A stretch of DNA of 64,000 bases. Origin: Juglans regia (taxonomy: Eukaryota > Streptophyta > Magnoliopsida > Fagales > Juglandaceae). The stretch covers positions 6,415,053 to 6,479,052 of the forward strand of contig NC_049905.1 in NCBI RefSeq assembly GCF_001411555.2. The letters are read 5' to 3'. This document shows, in pieces, positions 12,144 through 23,051 of the stretch. The notes under the pieces were generated by a model, which did not search any database, had not been told where the DNA came from, and saw only the letters and a program-made list of their open reading frames with translations. Position numbers and translations under genes: made by a program. Numbering within the stretch: position 1 is the first letter of the stretch; each line of letters starts with the position of its first letter.

Positions 12144-12780
12144 TTAAACAATACTATGGCCTTCAACCATTACATGAGTCCCTATACCAGATCTATTATA
12201 TTCAGCCATAACTAGAGGCTCAATACATGGGTTGATGTTATCAATGTTTATCATTTCAATACTCAAAATAACAGCTTGTTGTGCCAATCGATGTGCCACT
12301 CTATTTGCATCCCTCTTGACATGTTTGATAATCCAGTTTGTATCGGCCAAGATGGTCTTGACATCTTGCACTAGGCAACTCAGCAACCCATGGTTATGTG
12401 TGTGTTGTCTCATTGCCTTCACAACTTACATTGAGTCCTAGCTCTGTACACAAAATTGCAGCAGATACTAATCTTCTTGCTTTTGCTATAGTAGGTTGTG
12501 AACAAAAACACAGTTGCTACATCAAAGTAGCCAGTATTTCACCTCCACTATCTTGAAAAGCCACTCCCACACCAATTCTGTTGCCTGTTTCTCTAACTAC
12601 TATGTTCCAATTAATTTTGATCCAATTTGTAGGTGGAGCTTGCCATAGTGTGCTGACCTGTTGGTTAGAAGTTGGTCTTGAGCTGGCTTGCCTTCTTTGA
12701 ATTTGTTGATACTCTTCATGTGCCTCTATAGCTCGATTGAACAATACTGATGGAGGTAGAAAGTTGTCCTCAAATAACAT
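12144..12780 (-). pseudogene. LINE C-terminal RNase H-like (RVT_3) domain, broken
   Basis: 12780-12517 contains PPTNWIKINWNIVVRETG followed by GVGVAFQDSGGEI. The first catalytic Asp of this RNase H type (KINWDA) is Asn here. 12422-12144 contains IKHVKRDANRVAHRLAQQA, the C-terminal N-x-x-AH motif. A frameshift or stop lies between the two. Matches the RNase H domain found at the end of many plant L1 elements. Confidence 0.8.
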
Positions 12781-13205
12781 TTTATTTCTTCTAGTTCATA
12801 GTGATCTTGCAATCTTTGCAAATAGACTAATATATGACTTGCTAATTCTTTGAACCACCTGCATGAAAATGCAGCCAATGTCTTCCTCAGTAACTGAAGC
12901 TTTTTGAAGCTGCCTACTGCCTAGAAGCCATACATCCTGTGCAGATGGACAAGTCCATAAAATGTGGCCTGGTGTTTCTTCAATTTGCTTGCAAATTGGA
13001 CATAAAGGGTCTGTGAGAATTTTCCTTTTGTATAAATTCAGCCTAGTAGGTAGAGCATCGTTTCATGCACGCCACATGAAAACTTTCACTAGATTTATGG
13101 TCTGCATTTGCCATATCTGTTTCCACAACTCACATTGTGATCATGCATCTGATTACAAAGATGATAGATACTTTTAACAAAAAAACTATCATTTACAGTA
13201 TGTTT

Positions 13206-15278
13206 CTAGACCAAAGTAACCTCTGCATTAGTCTGTATAACAGGTAGTTTCATAATTTCTTTCACCTCATCTTCCAAAAAAATATCTTTAAGTAGTTGTA
13301 AATTACACCACCCAGATTGAGGATCAATCAAATCAGCTCCCTTAGCATTTGCTGGTAATAGCTTCATAGGAGTCTGAATAAAGCCTGATCCCTTAGCTGG
13401 CATCCACTTGTTTTTTCAAACCATTATATTTTCCTTATTGCCCACTCTCCAAATTATACCTGTCTTAACTATATTGATGGCTGAGCAAATACTTCTCCAT
13501 GTGAAGGAAGGCCTTGATCCAATTCTAGCTTGTAGAATAGAAGTATTAGGAAAGTAAATGGCCTTGAGAATTCTTGCTACAAGAGTGGTAGGATTAGTAA
13601 GCATCTTCCAAACTTGTTTTGCCAAGAGAGCAGAATTGAAACTGAGTAAATATCTGAATCCAAGTCCACCATTTGATTTACTATTGCTCAAGTTGTCCCA
13701 ACCTTTCCAATGAAGTTTAGCTGATTTATCTTGAAAACCCCACCAGAAATTAGCCATCATTGAGTTAAGCTTGTTGCATAGGAGTTTTGATAATTGGAAC
13801 ACACTCATACTATATGTTGTGATGGCCTGAATAACTGCTTTAGTAAAAATTTCCTTGCCAGCCTGTGATAGAAACTTACTTTTCCAATTCTCAATCTTTT
13901 TGCTCACCTTTTCGACAAAGCTTTGGAAAGCTCTGATTTTTTACCTTCCTATAATAGATGGTAGCCCCAAATACTTTTCCATATTAGATGATGCTCTCAG
14001 TCCATCTACTTGCATGATGTAGTCCCTTGCAACTTGCTTGGTATTGTTGCTGAAAAATAAAGAAGTCTTATCCCTATTAAGTCTTTGCCCTGAAGCCTGC
14101 TCATAATAGTTGAGGATTTGATTTAAGGACACCCATTCATTCAAACTTGCTCTACAAAATAATAAGCTATCATCAGCAAACAACAAATGACTGATTCTAA
14201 TCTGTCCCTTTGCTAATGGAACACCTGAAATTAATCCTCTTTGTTCTGCCATCTGAAGGTTTGTTATTAACACCTCAGAACAAATAATGAATAAAAAGGG
14301 TGATCATGGGCAGCCTTGTCTAAGTCCACTTGTAGGCTTGAAAACTTCTTGAGGAACCCCATTGAGTAGAACACAAAAAGAGGAGGATGTTATGCATTTC
14401 AGAATTAGATTAGTCCACTTTGCATTAAATCCCATTTTTAGCATGGGTTCTTTGAGAAAATTCCATTCTATTTGATCATAAGTCTTGCTCATATATAATT
14501 TCAATGCCATATAACCCTTTTGTCCATGTATCTTTGTTCTCATTGTATGAAGAGTTTCATAGGCAGCCAATATGTTATAAGATATTAGCTTTCTTCTAAC
14601 AAAGCCACACTGATTTTGGAAAATAATAGAGGGAAGAATCTGTTTTAGTCAATTGGCCAACAATTTGGTGATAGTCTTATATAAAACATTACAAAGACTT
14701 ATGGATCTATATTCAGTAATGTTCACTGGATTATTGCATTTTGGAATCATCACTAGATATGTAAAGTTGATAACTTCCATGTCCTGGTCAAAATTTAAAA
14801 AAGATAGAATTGCATTAGTTACCTCATCTCCCACCACAGACCAATATTTCTGATAGAAACAGGCCCCATACCCATCTGGACCAGGTGCTTTTTGTGGGTC
14901 AATTTGGAAGATAGCCTCCTTAATCTCCTTTCTTGTGAAAGGTGATACAAGAACCTCATTCATCTGCTGAGTAACCTTTTCAGCAATTGCATTAAGAGAA
15001 GCTTCCATATTACAAGGTTCTGAGGTTGCAAATAACCTTCTATAGTATTTTGTAAAAGCTTCCCCAATTTGTTTGGGTTCTAAAAAGGTCTTCCTAGTGT
15101 CATTAGTTACCTTAGAGATAGTATTCCTTTTCATTTTTTGACTTGCACATAAGTGATAGTATTTTGTGTTTCTGTCACCCTGTTGTAGCAATCTTACTTT
15201 AGCCCTTTGTTTCCACTTCACATGATCCCTTTCAAGCAGGTCATCAATTTCCCTTTGTAGACCTTTGAGTTGCTGCAT
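13206..15278 (-). pseudogene. LINE reverse transcriptase and zf-RVT region, broken
   Basis: 15278-14649 carries the leader WKQRAKVRLLQQGDRNTKYYH, the KAPGPDGYGACFYQKYW block and YLVMIPKCNNP..YRSISLCNVLYK. 14570-14304 carries the palm motif KLYMSKTYDQIEWNFL (DMSKAYD in active copies, here YMSKTYD, so the first catalytic Asp is lost) and SGLRQGCP. 14273-13941 carries the second catalytic motif FADDSLLF and YLGLPSIIG. 13907-13416 holds the region before zf-RVT (MMANFWWG, GGLGFR, TFTWRSI-like). Frameshifts separate each piece. Confidence 0.88.
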
Positions 15279-16235
15279 TGAATCTGTTGTAGCAGACTAT
15301 TGCAAATCTTGCAATCTACTTTTTTTTGAACTAAACTGGCTCTAGATTGAAATTCTTTTCTGTAACTCCACTGTTTTAAAGTCTTCAAGCAAATCTCGAG
15401 TTTCCTCTTGACAGTTGTTAGTCCTGCATTATTGATTCCAGACTGACGCCAAACCTCGCCAATAACTTCCTCACAATCTGTAAAAATTGACCACCTGTCT
15501 TCATATCTGCACACAGAAGATGTTCTTCTTGACCGCTCATTCTTTTGACCTACTAACAGTAAGATAAGGCAGTGATCTAATGTAGTGGAAGCCAGTACTT
15601 GGACCTCTCTCCTACCAAATTCTTCACACCACTCAAAAGTGGTTGTGGCTCTATCTAACTTTTCTTTAGTAAAAGAATGGTCATTTTTGAGATTAGACCA
15701 TGTGTACTTGCCTCTGATGAACCCCAAATCCTTCAGGTTGCCGAATCGTAACACATTTATGAAATTTTCCATTTGTTTTTCATCCTTTCTAGCCTTCCAT
15801 ACTTCCCACTGTGATGTAATATCTTATTAAAATCTCATATGCAAAGCCATCTTTTTGGATTAAGAAGTTTAAGATGTCTCAATATACTCCAACATTCCTG
15901 CTTTTTTTCGGTTTCAGGATTTCCATAAAAGCGAGTTAGCATCCATGATGACTCTTTTTTATCCACCCATGAATTTATATGCCTATGTAAGTATTAATTC
16001 TAAGCTTGACTTCCTATTCCCAAAACAAAGCCAGTCCTCCACCTTTACCAACTCTTTCAACTGAAAATATACAATTAAAACCCAACATTTGTTTTATAGC
16101 ATCTAATTGTTTTTTATGCATTTTTGTTTCTATAAGAAACAAAATGCTAGGCTTGTGAACCTTAACCAAATGGCTAAGGTCTCTAACTGTCCGAAGGTTG
16201 CCAAGCCCTCGGTAGTTCCAACTTAGGAGCCTCAT
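15218..16235 (-). pseudogene. LINE endonuclease domain, broken
   Basis: Begins MRLLSWNYRGLGNLRTVRDL at 16235; the plant L1 consensus has WNCRGLG, so Cys is replaced by Tyr. IETK supplies the conserved metal-binding Glu. The frame ends after GGGLALFWE (about 16014) and, after a roughly 240-base broken stretch, resumes at 15772 (DLGFIRGKYTWSNLK, then LDRATTTFEW and STTLDHCLILL). The last has lost the expected S-D-H catalytic context, so it should be inactive. Confidence 0.8.
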
Positions 16236-16428
16236 TTCTCTCGACGGGACTGGTTAACACCCTCCGCCGATATATCCAAATCAGATGCCACTGCCTGTTT
16301 TTTCCCCTAGCCTCTTGATTATTTTCCACAACAAACAGAACATTATCTTCTTCATTCTTCCTTTTCCTTGTAGCATAATGAGAAGAATGTATGAATTCAA
16401 TATTGTTTTGTCACCTTGCCTTCCTATT

Positions 16429-17600
16429 CTATTTATTGATACTGGACTCAGGAGTAATCTGTGGTATGCTAGTAGTATACTGATCCTGCAATAGCACAAG
16501 CCTTTCATCTTGAGAAGTGCTTTCCATGACAACTGTTGATTTCAGCTCTGATTGGTCCAGTGAATCATTTGGCTTGTGTCTTGATAATTCTTTTGGTTCT
16601 ACTTCCAAATTTAACAAAGGTAAAGCACTTATTTCTTGATTTCCCACCTTGCTTTCTTTTGTGTCTTCTTTTATTATATTCTGCAACATCAACTTCCCTC
16701 CTTCTGCCACAAGACTTTCGACAGATTGATTGAGGGTCCTATTACTATTATCCTGCCCTTCAGACCTCTTATACTTAGTAATACTTGCATTTAGATGCCA
16801 TGAAGTACTACCATAACTAGAACCTGTTGCTGTGCTAGGAGCCCTTAACCATGACCCATACTGTTGAGTACTAGTCTCTTTAGTCAATTCCAGTTGACTG
16901 TTCTGACTAGCACATCCAGATAGGCCATGCTTAATAACCCCACAGGTAAAGCAAAATCTAGGGAGCCTTTCATATTTAAATTGTAAAAAGCCTCTATGGC
17001 CTAACAGATCCACAACCTTTCCTATTGCCAAAGGTTTCATGAAGTCTACTTCTATGAGAGCTCTAACCCATTTGCCCCAACAGTTTTCATTATAATCTGC
17101 TTCAACCTCTTAATTGTACTAATAGAGGATCCAATCATTGTTCTAACTTCCTTATTCATGTATCCCAAAAGTAAGTTGTGAATTTGAACCCACAAAGTGG
17201 CATGAGTAAAGCTCAATTCTGTCGGAGGAGTCAAGCCATCAAAAGTTTTTAAGCACACCAGATTCATGTCAAATAACCAAGGTTGTCCCTCCCATATTCT
17301 ATTTATATCAGCCTCAGATTGAAATTCAAAGACATAAAGGTTCTCTCCCACGTCAATTATTTTGATACCAACACAAAATTTCCACACTGTAACCATCGAG
17401 TTTTTAAAAGTATCTTTATTAATCCTCTTGTTAGCTATAACCTTCCCCACTAGACAGAGTTTCCCTTTTTCCATAGTTTATTTTACTTCCTTACCCGTAA
17501 TTACTACCTCATACATTTCCTCATCAGTTAGAGAGAATTTGTTCCACAATTCTAATAGTTCTTCAGCCTTGTAGTATCCAGAAGCACTCTCACCAAGCTT
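16429..17600 (-). pseudogene. LINE ORF1-like protein (DUF4283 plus CCHC zinc knuckle), broken
   Basis: The frame can be followed from about 17593 (EELLELWNKFSLTDEEM), meets a TAA two codons before the ATG at 17474, and continues as a DUF4283-like RNA-binding region (WEGQPWLFDMNLVCLK). A frameshift near 17050 leads into the frame 17040-16429. That frame carries the zinc knuckle CFTCGVIKHGLSGC (C-x2-C-x4-H-x4-C) after LPRF and a Ser/Thr-rich low-complexity tail. In plant L1 elements this protein packages the LINE RNA. Confidence 0.8.
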
Positions 17601-17740
17601 TTTAAATACTTAGTAACAAAATAGGAAATACTAGTTAACTAAGTCTTGTTTTAGGCAAAGGCACCTTCCACTGAAAGTGAAGGAGTTCTTCCACCTAGCT
17701 AGAATTCTCCAGAGTCAAGAGGAAACCTATGTGATTCAAC

Positions 17741-18479
17741 TTCCCTTAGCACGGATTTTTTTTATTCAACTGTTGTTTGCCTTCTTGGTTGAATCAAATT
17801 TTCGTTGTTTTTTCTTATCTTTATTGTTGATGTCACTATATTGACATTAAAGGATCCACTATGCTTCTACCTACTATTAGAAAGTTTTGCTATCTACAAA
17901 ACAAAAGTGTATCTTTACCTACGTCAATTGGTTGCTTTAATTTTTTTTTTTAATATGCATTCAATCACGTTCACAAAAAGTATGTAAAAATGATTGCACA
18001 TAAAAGTTTTGTTTAGAAAATAATAGGGTGTCTAAGTTTGCTTATTTTTTTGAAAAACAATAAATTTGTAATTTATACATAAAAAATTAATTTTTTAATG
18101 GTAGACTTCCCTTTTTTTCAAAGAAAATGTTCAGAGTTTAGTTACTATTTTTCAAAATGAGTATACAGAATTTTCAATATCTGGTATAACTCATATGTAA
18201 AATGTCAGTTTGTGCGTTTCCAAAGAATTAGTTGGGATAAATATGAATAGAGAAAAAAAAATGTAAAAAAAAAGTTTAAAGACATTGTTGTGAACTCTGT
18301 ACAGTTAATGTTGCTGTCACAAAATTATTTTTTTGTGAGTATTTTAAAAAAAATAGTAAAACTCTGGCTATTTGATTGCCTTCAAGACCATTTTCTTTGT
18401 TTTTAGTCATTTTCTTTGCCTCTAAGCCTTACACAATCTTGGGTTAGGCTTTTAATTTTGATTATCGACTATGGAAATT
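17741..18479. other. AT-rich spacer between LINE and copia element
   Basis: No gene recognised. Poly-T and poly-A runs (17940-17951, 18258-18271, 18328-18350) and scattered TTTTTTGAAAAA phrases. Confidence 0.5.
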
Positions 18480-18730
18480 TGTTAAGGACAAAGTTGGCCT
18501 TGCAAAGACCTTCAGCCTGCAACCATCACAGCACGAGGACTTGAGCAATTCCACGCAACAAACTCAGCAACAAATGTACAGTGCATGCATCGTGCCTCTC
18601 TACCTCTGCAAATGAATCCGTAGCATTAGCTCTAGAATATTCCATTCATTGTAACCTATGTGTATAAAAGGATCTCATGTAATAAAAATTTTTCAAGTAA
18701 TGAAAATCACACAAATTCTTTACTATAACA
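18480..18730 (+). repeat. 5' LTR of the copia element
   Basis: 251 bp, starts TGTTAAGGAC and ends ATAACA. Contains TGTATAAAAGG at 18661-18671, a TATA box, placing the transcription start about 30 bases further on. Pairs with 22801-23051. Confidence 0.93.
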
Positions 18731-18744
18731 TGGTACCAGAGCTC
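18731..18744 (+). other. Primer-binding site, initiator Met-tRNA
   Basis: TGGTACCAGAGCTC directly follows the 5' LTR. The plant copia consensus is TGGTATCAGAGC; one base differs. Confidence 0.88.
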
Positions 18745-18761
18745 TAAAGGACTAAACGTCC

Positions 18762-19700
18762 ATGACTTCCTCGCTTGATTTCTCTTCTTCTCCCACCCTC
18801 CCTCATCCCAATATTTCTCATACAATCTCCGTCAAGCTCACCATCGATAACTACTTGTTATGGAAGGTTCAATTGGTTCCTTACCTTCATGGCCAATGAT
18901 TGTATAAGTATGTTGATGGCTCTTTCCCTCCACCGAACCCAGAACTCGATGATAACACTCCAAATCCAGCCCACGACCTTTGGCTTCAACAAGATCAATT
19001 AGTCATATCCGCCCTTATCTCCTCTCTTTCTGAGCCACTCATAGCACACGTTGTTGGATGTACCCCTGCTAGAGTCGTATGGCTCTCTCTTGACTCAACC
19101 TATGCCTCAGTTTCCCAAGCCCGTCTTCTACAAAATTAGCTTCAATTAGCCTCCCTTAAGAAAGGCCCAGACACCATTTCATCTTACTTTCGCAAAGCTA
19201 AAACTCTTGTTGACACCATGGCAGTAGCTGGTCATCCCTTACCACCTGAAGAATTTATTCCTTATCTTCTTGTCGGCCTTGGCTCTGATTATGATGCTAT
19301 TGTTACTTCCATCTTTACTAGCCTTGAACCTATTTCTCCTGAGGAGCTGCTTGGACACTTATTGGCCCATGAAGCAAGGATACTTCCCCACTTTGATGTG
19401 AGCACCTTTCCTACGGAACCTTTTGTAAATTATACAGCAAAATCTCCTGCTAATCACGTGGCCGAGGGCCTCGTGGTGGTGGTCGCAACTTCTATTGAGG
19501 TCGTAATGGTTGTTGTTCTACTCGGGGTCGTAGCGGTTACACAGGTAACAATGGTAGAAATTCCTTTTCACTTACTGACCAACAGTTGGTTTGTCAGGTA
19601 TGCAATCGACAGGGCCACTCGATACTCACTTGCCTTCATCACTTCAATCAAGCCTATACTACTGCCTCACCTATGATTGCAAACTTCTCTTCTTCAAGTT
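18762..19700 (+). pseudogene. copia Gag with zinc knuckle, broken
   Basis: Starts at ATG 18762 and reads LTIDNYLLWKVQLVPYLHG before a TGA at 18897. It continues in frame with YVDGSFPPPNPEL, a TAG at 19137, then SYFRKAKTLVDTMA and ALIVGLGSDYDA-like sequence (LVGLGSDYDAIVTS). After NHVAEG near 19465 a frameshift leaves the Gly/Arg-rich segment in another frame, and the knuckle CQVCNRQGHSILTC (C-x2-C-x4-H-x4-C) is read from 19586. Capsid and RNA-packaging protein in intact elements. Confidence 0.85.
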
Positions 19701-19714
19701 ATCCCTTGAACATA

Positions 19715-21200
19715 AACTGGTATCTAGACACCGCCGCAACCAACCATATAACTAATGATCTGAGTAACCTCAATTTGCATGCTACTGAGTATCGTGGTGG
19801 TGAGCAGCTTCGTGTTGGTGATGGCTCCACGTGCCTATCTCACACTCAGGTTCAGCCCTTTTCTCATCTTCTTCATCTAAATTTCTACTCAATAACATGC
19901 TTTGTGTTCATTCTTTTCAAAAGAACCTTTTATCAATATGACAATTATGCATTGATAATGATGATTTCTTTCAATTTTTTGCTTACTCTTTTTTTGTTAA
20001 GGAATGCAAATCGGGGAAGCTTCTTCTTCAAGGGACAATCAGTAACGACCTCTACTCCATCCCACCACAATCAACTTCATCTCCATCTGCTCTCAACACT
20101 CATCTCTCGGTTCCCTTATGGCACAACAGACTTGGCCACCCCTCTCTCAAGCTTGTGCAATCTATCATTCAGCATCATAATCTTTCCTATGAGCATACTA
20201 TAATTCCTTTTTGTAATGCCTGTACACAGGCAAAACATCATAGATTTCCTGCTTACAAATGATTACATAAATCTACTACCCCTTCTCAACTTATTTTTTC
20301 GGATTTATGGGGTCCTTCCCCTCATGTGTCTACTGATAATTACAGATTATATATCACATTTGTAGATGACTATTCTCGGTATACTTGGTTATTTCCTTTA
20401 AAAAGTCTTAAGCCTTTGATATATTTGTTAAATTTAAAACTAATATTGAACTTCAATTTAACACAAAAATAAAGCAATTCGAATTTGATTGGGGGGGAGG
20501 GGGTGGGCAGGGGGAGAATTTCGGTCATTTTCTAACTACTTAAACTCGTGTGGTATTATCCATAGAATTACATGTCCTCACACTCACACGCAAAACAACA
20601 TCGTTGAACGAAAGCATAATCACATTGTCAACAAGGGCCTTGCCCTTCTTGCACACTCCTATGTCCCATTCCATTTTTGGCCCAATGCATTTTTGCATGC
20701 AGTTTATTTAATAAACATGCTTCCATCTTATACATTACACAACTTTTCACCTTATTTTTTACTCTATAACACTCATCACTCTACCTTACGGGTTTTTGGC
20801 TCTGAGTGCTGGCCTTTAACTACTCCTTACAATCATCACAAATTTTTCTTCCATTCACTATCTTGTGTGTTTTTGGGTTTAAGCCCATCTCACAAAGGTT
20901 TTATTTGTCATCAAATTTTCATAGGCCGAACCTTCATCTCCAAAGATGTTTGCTTCCTTTACTCAACTCTTCCCAAGCCCACGTCCAATACAGAGCCCAT
21001 TCATGTTATCTTACCTCATTTCGAGTCCAACCCATCTTCAGCAAGCAACTTCTTCTTCATCTTCATCTATTCTTGGTCCTCCTCCATCTTCACTATGACT
21101 TTCATCGTCACCCACACAAAGCATGCCTTCCCCACCTTCTCAGCAGCATGCACACTCGATGGTTACTCGGTCACGTACGCACTCCCTACGCCCAAGTAAG
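19715..21200 (+). pseudogene. copia protease and integrase, broken
   Basis: The protease motif reads WYLDTAATNHIT (DTGA in active copies, here DTAA). About 19845-20035 is poorly matched, AT-rich and possibly a small insertion. The integrase zinc-binding region is LWHNRLGHPS...FCNACTQAKHHR. DLWGPSP and FVDDYSRYTW mark the core. GGEF-like and HTHTQNNIVERKHNHIV motifs follow after a G-rich interruption at 20491-20514, and LINMLPSYTLHNFSPYFLL is the typical downstream block. Confidence 0.85.
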
Positions 21201-22800
21201 TTTCATGATGGCACCATCAAATGGCCTTTATCCCGTGCCTTTGCCACTGATTTAAGTCCTGTTCCTGAAATTCCAACAAGTTACACAATTGCAAATCAGT
21301 ACCCTGAGTGGCGTGCTACAATGGCACAAGAGTTTCATGCTTTACTTGCAAACCAGACCTGGTCTTTAGTACCAGCTTCTCAAGCTTCGAACACTATCAC
21401 CTGCAAATGGGTGTTTTGGACAAAATGGTTCGTCGACAGATCGATTGAAGGTTGCAAAGCATGCTTGGTTGCCAAAAGGTTCCTCCAGCAATCTAGGACT
21501 GATTCTGAAGAGACTTTCAGCCCCATGGTTAAGGCTACAACAGTTCGCACTGTTCTTGCACTTGATGTGTCTCAACACCGGACCATTCGGCAATATGATG
21601 TGCATAACACATTTATGCATGGACTACTTCATGAAACTGTTTTTATGTCTTAACCCCCTAGGTTCTCACATCTTCAATATCTTTCTCACGTTTGTAGGTT
21701 AAACAAAGCAATTTATGGGCTTTGGTAGTCACCCCATGCATGGTATTCACGCCTCAGTTCTTGCTTACTTGATCTGGGTGTATAGTCTAGACCTTTCTCT
21801 TTTTATCAATAAATCTGCAGGAGTCACAACCTTTGTGTTAGTCTATGTTGATGACTTATTGGTCATGGGCTCCTCTATGCAGTACATTTCTGAGCTGCTT
21901 TCTGCTCTACGCAGTGACTTCCCGATCACTGGCCTGGGCAATTTGTACTACTTTTTGGGTGTCGAGGCCACCTTCAACTCTAAAGGATTGCTCCTCACAT
22001 AGCATATGTACATCCAATGACTTGCTCCATCGAACCAACATGCAGTTTGTGAAGCCTGTAAAATCTCTTTTGTCGACTTTTGAAAAGCTTAGTGCTTTTA
22101 CTGGGCATCCTTTGAAAGATCCCACCTTGTATCGCAACACCATTGGTTCCTTGCAATATCTCTCATTCACACGACCGGATCTTGCTTTGAATGTTGGAAA
22201 AGTATGCCAATTCATGCATACTCCTCGGGTGCCCCATTAGCAAGTAGTGAAGCGCATTCTCAGGTATCTCAAACATACCTTTACTGTTGGCCTGCAATTG
22301 TCATCATCGCCCACTTCCAAAATCACTGCATTTTCTAGCGCCGATTAGGCAGGGTGTCCAGATGATTGAAGATCAACAAGTGGTTACTGTATATTTTTTT
22401 GGTTATAATCTCATTTCATGGTCCTCCAATAAATAACCAACCATTGCACATTCATCGACTGAGGCCGAATTAAAGCTATCGCAAATACAACAGCTAAAGT
22501 TATTTGGCTCCAGCATCTATGCAGAGATCTGGGGATCAATTTACACGAGGCTACTCTTCTTTTCTGTGATATGGGTGTTTCATACCTCTCATCTAATTCT
22601 ATTTTTCACGCACGAACTAAACATGTTGAAATCGACTTTCATTTCGTGCGTAACCGAGTTCAAAATAAATCCATGCATGTTGCTTTCATCTCTGGTAAAG
22701 ACCAGCTCGCAGACCTCCTTACAAAACCTCTTTCAGCAGCTCGATTTACATCACTTTGTTCAAGTCTTCGTCTCCAAGCTTTGCCGCTCAACTTTTGGGA
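21123..22800 (+). pseudogene. copia reverse transcriptase and RNase H, broken
   Basis: Reverse transcriptase begins EWRATMAQEFHALLANQTW and KWVFWTKW. It has a TAA at about 21651, the catalytic FVLVYVDDLLVMG at about 21834, and TGLGNLYYFLGVE. RNase H follows with YRNTIGSLQYLSFTRPDLALNV, a TAG after TPRVPH, and ARTKHVEIDFHFVR plus QLADLLTKPLS at the end. RNA-dependent DNA synthesis enzyme in intact elements; several stops make this copy non-functional. Confidence 0.88.
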
Positions 22801-23051
22801 TGTTAAGGACAAAGTTACCCTTGCAAAGACCTTCAGCCTTCAACCATCACAACGCAAGGACTTTAGTAATTCCACATAACAAACTCTGCAACTAATGTGC
22901 AATGCATGCCTTGTGCCTCTCTACCTTTGCAAATGAATCAGTAGCATTAGCTCTAAAATATTCCATTCATTGTAACCTATGTCTATAAAAGGATCTCATG
23001 TAATAACAATTTTTAAAATAATGAAAATCACACAAATTCTTTGCTGCAACA
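22801..23051 (+). repeat. 3' LTR of the copia element
   Basis: 251 bp, starts TGTTAAGGAC and ends TGCAACA. The final RNase H codons run into the LTR (NFWDVKDK), so there is no obvious separate polypurine tract beyond TTTTGGGA. Confidence 0.93.

Larger units (their letters stand above)
12110..17600 (-). mobile_element. L1-type non-LTR retrotransposon (LINE), degenerate
   Basis: Read on the - strand from about 17600 to 12110, the order is an ORF1-like DUF4283 plus zinc-knuckle protein, an apurinic-type endonuclease, reverse transcriptase, zf-RVT region and a C-terminal RNase H-like domain, the layout of plant L1 LINEs. A T-run on the + strand at about 12100-12109 could be the remnant of the poly(A) tail. 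Frameshifts and stops break every domain, so it is not autonomous. Both ends are approximate: I found no clear target-site duplication. Confidence 0.9.
18480..23051 (+). mobile_element. Ty1/copia LTR retrotransposon, structurally complete but coding-dead
   Basis: Two 251-bp LTRs (TGTTAAGGAC...ACA) flank about 4.1 kb. A primer-binding site complementary to initiator Met-tRNA follows the 5' LTR. Gag, protease, integrase, reverse transcriptase and RNase H occur in that order, which defines Ty1/copia. By hand alignment the LTRs differ at about 26 of 251 positions (about 10%), so the insertion is old. Flanks are AAATT (18475-18479) and TAATT (23052-23056), an imperfect 5-bp target duplication. Stops and frameshifts are present in every domain. 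Confidence 0.93.
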
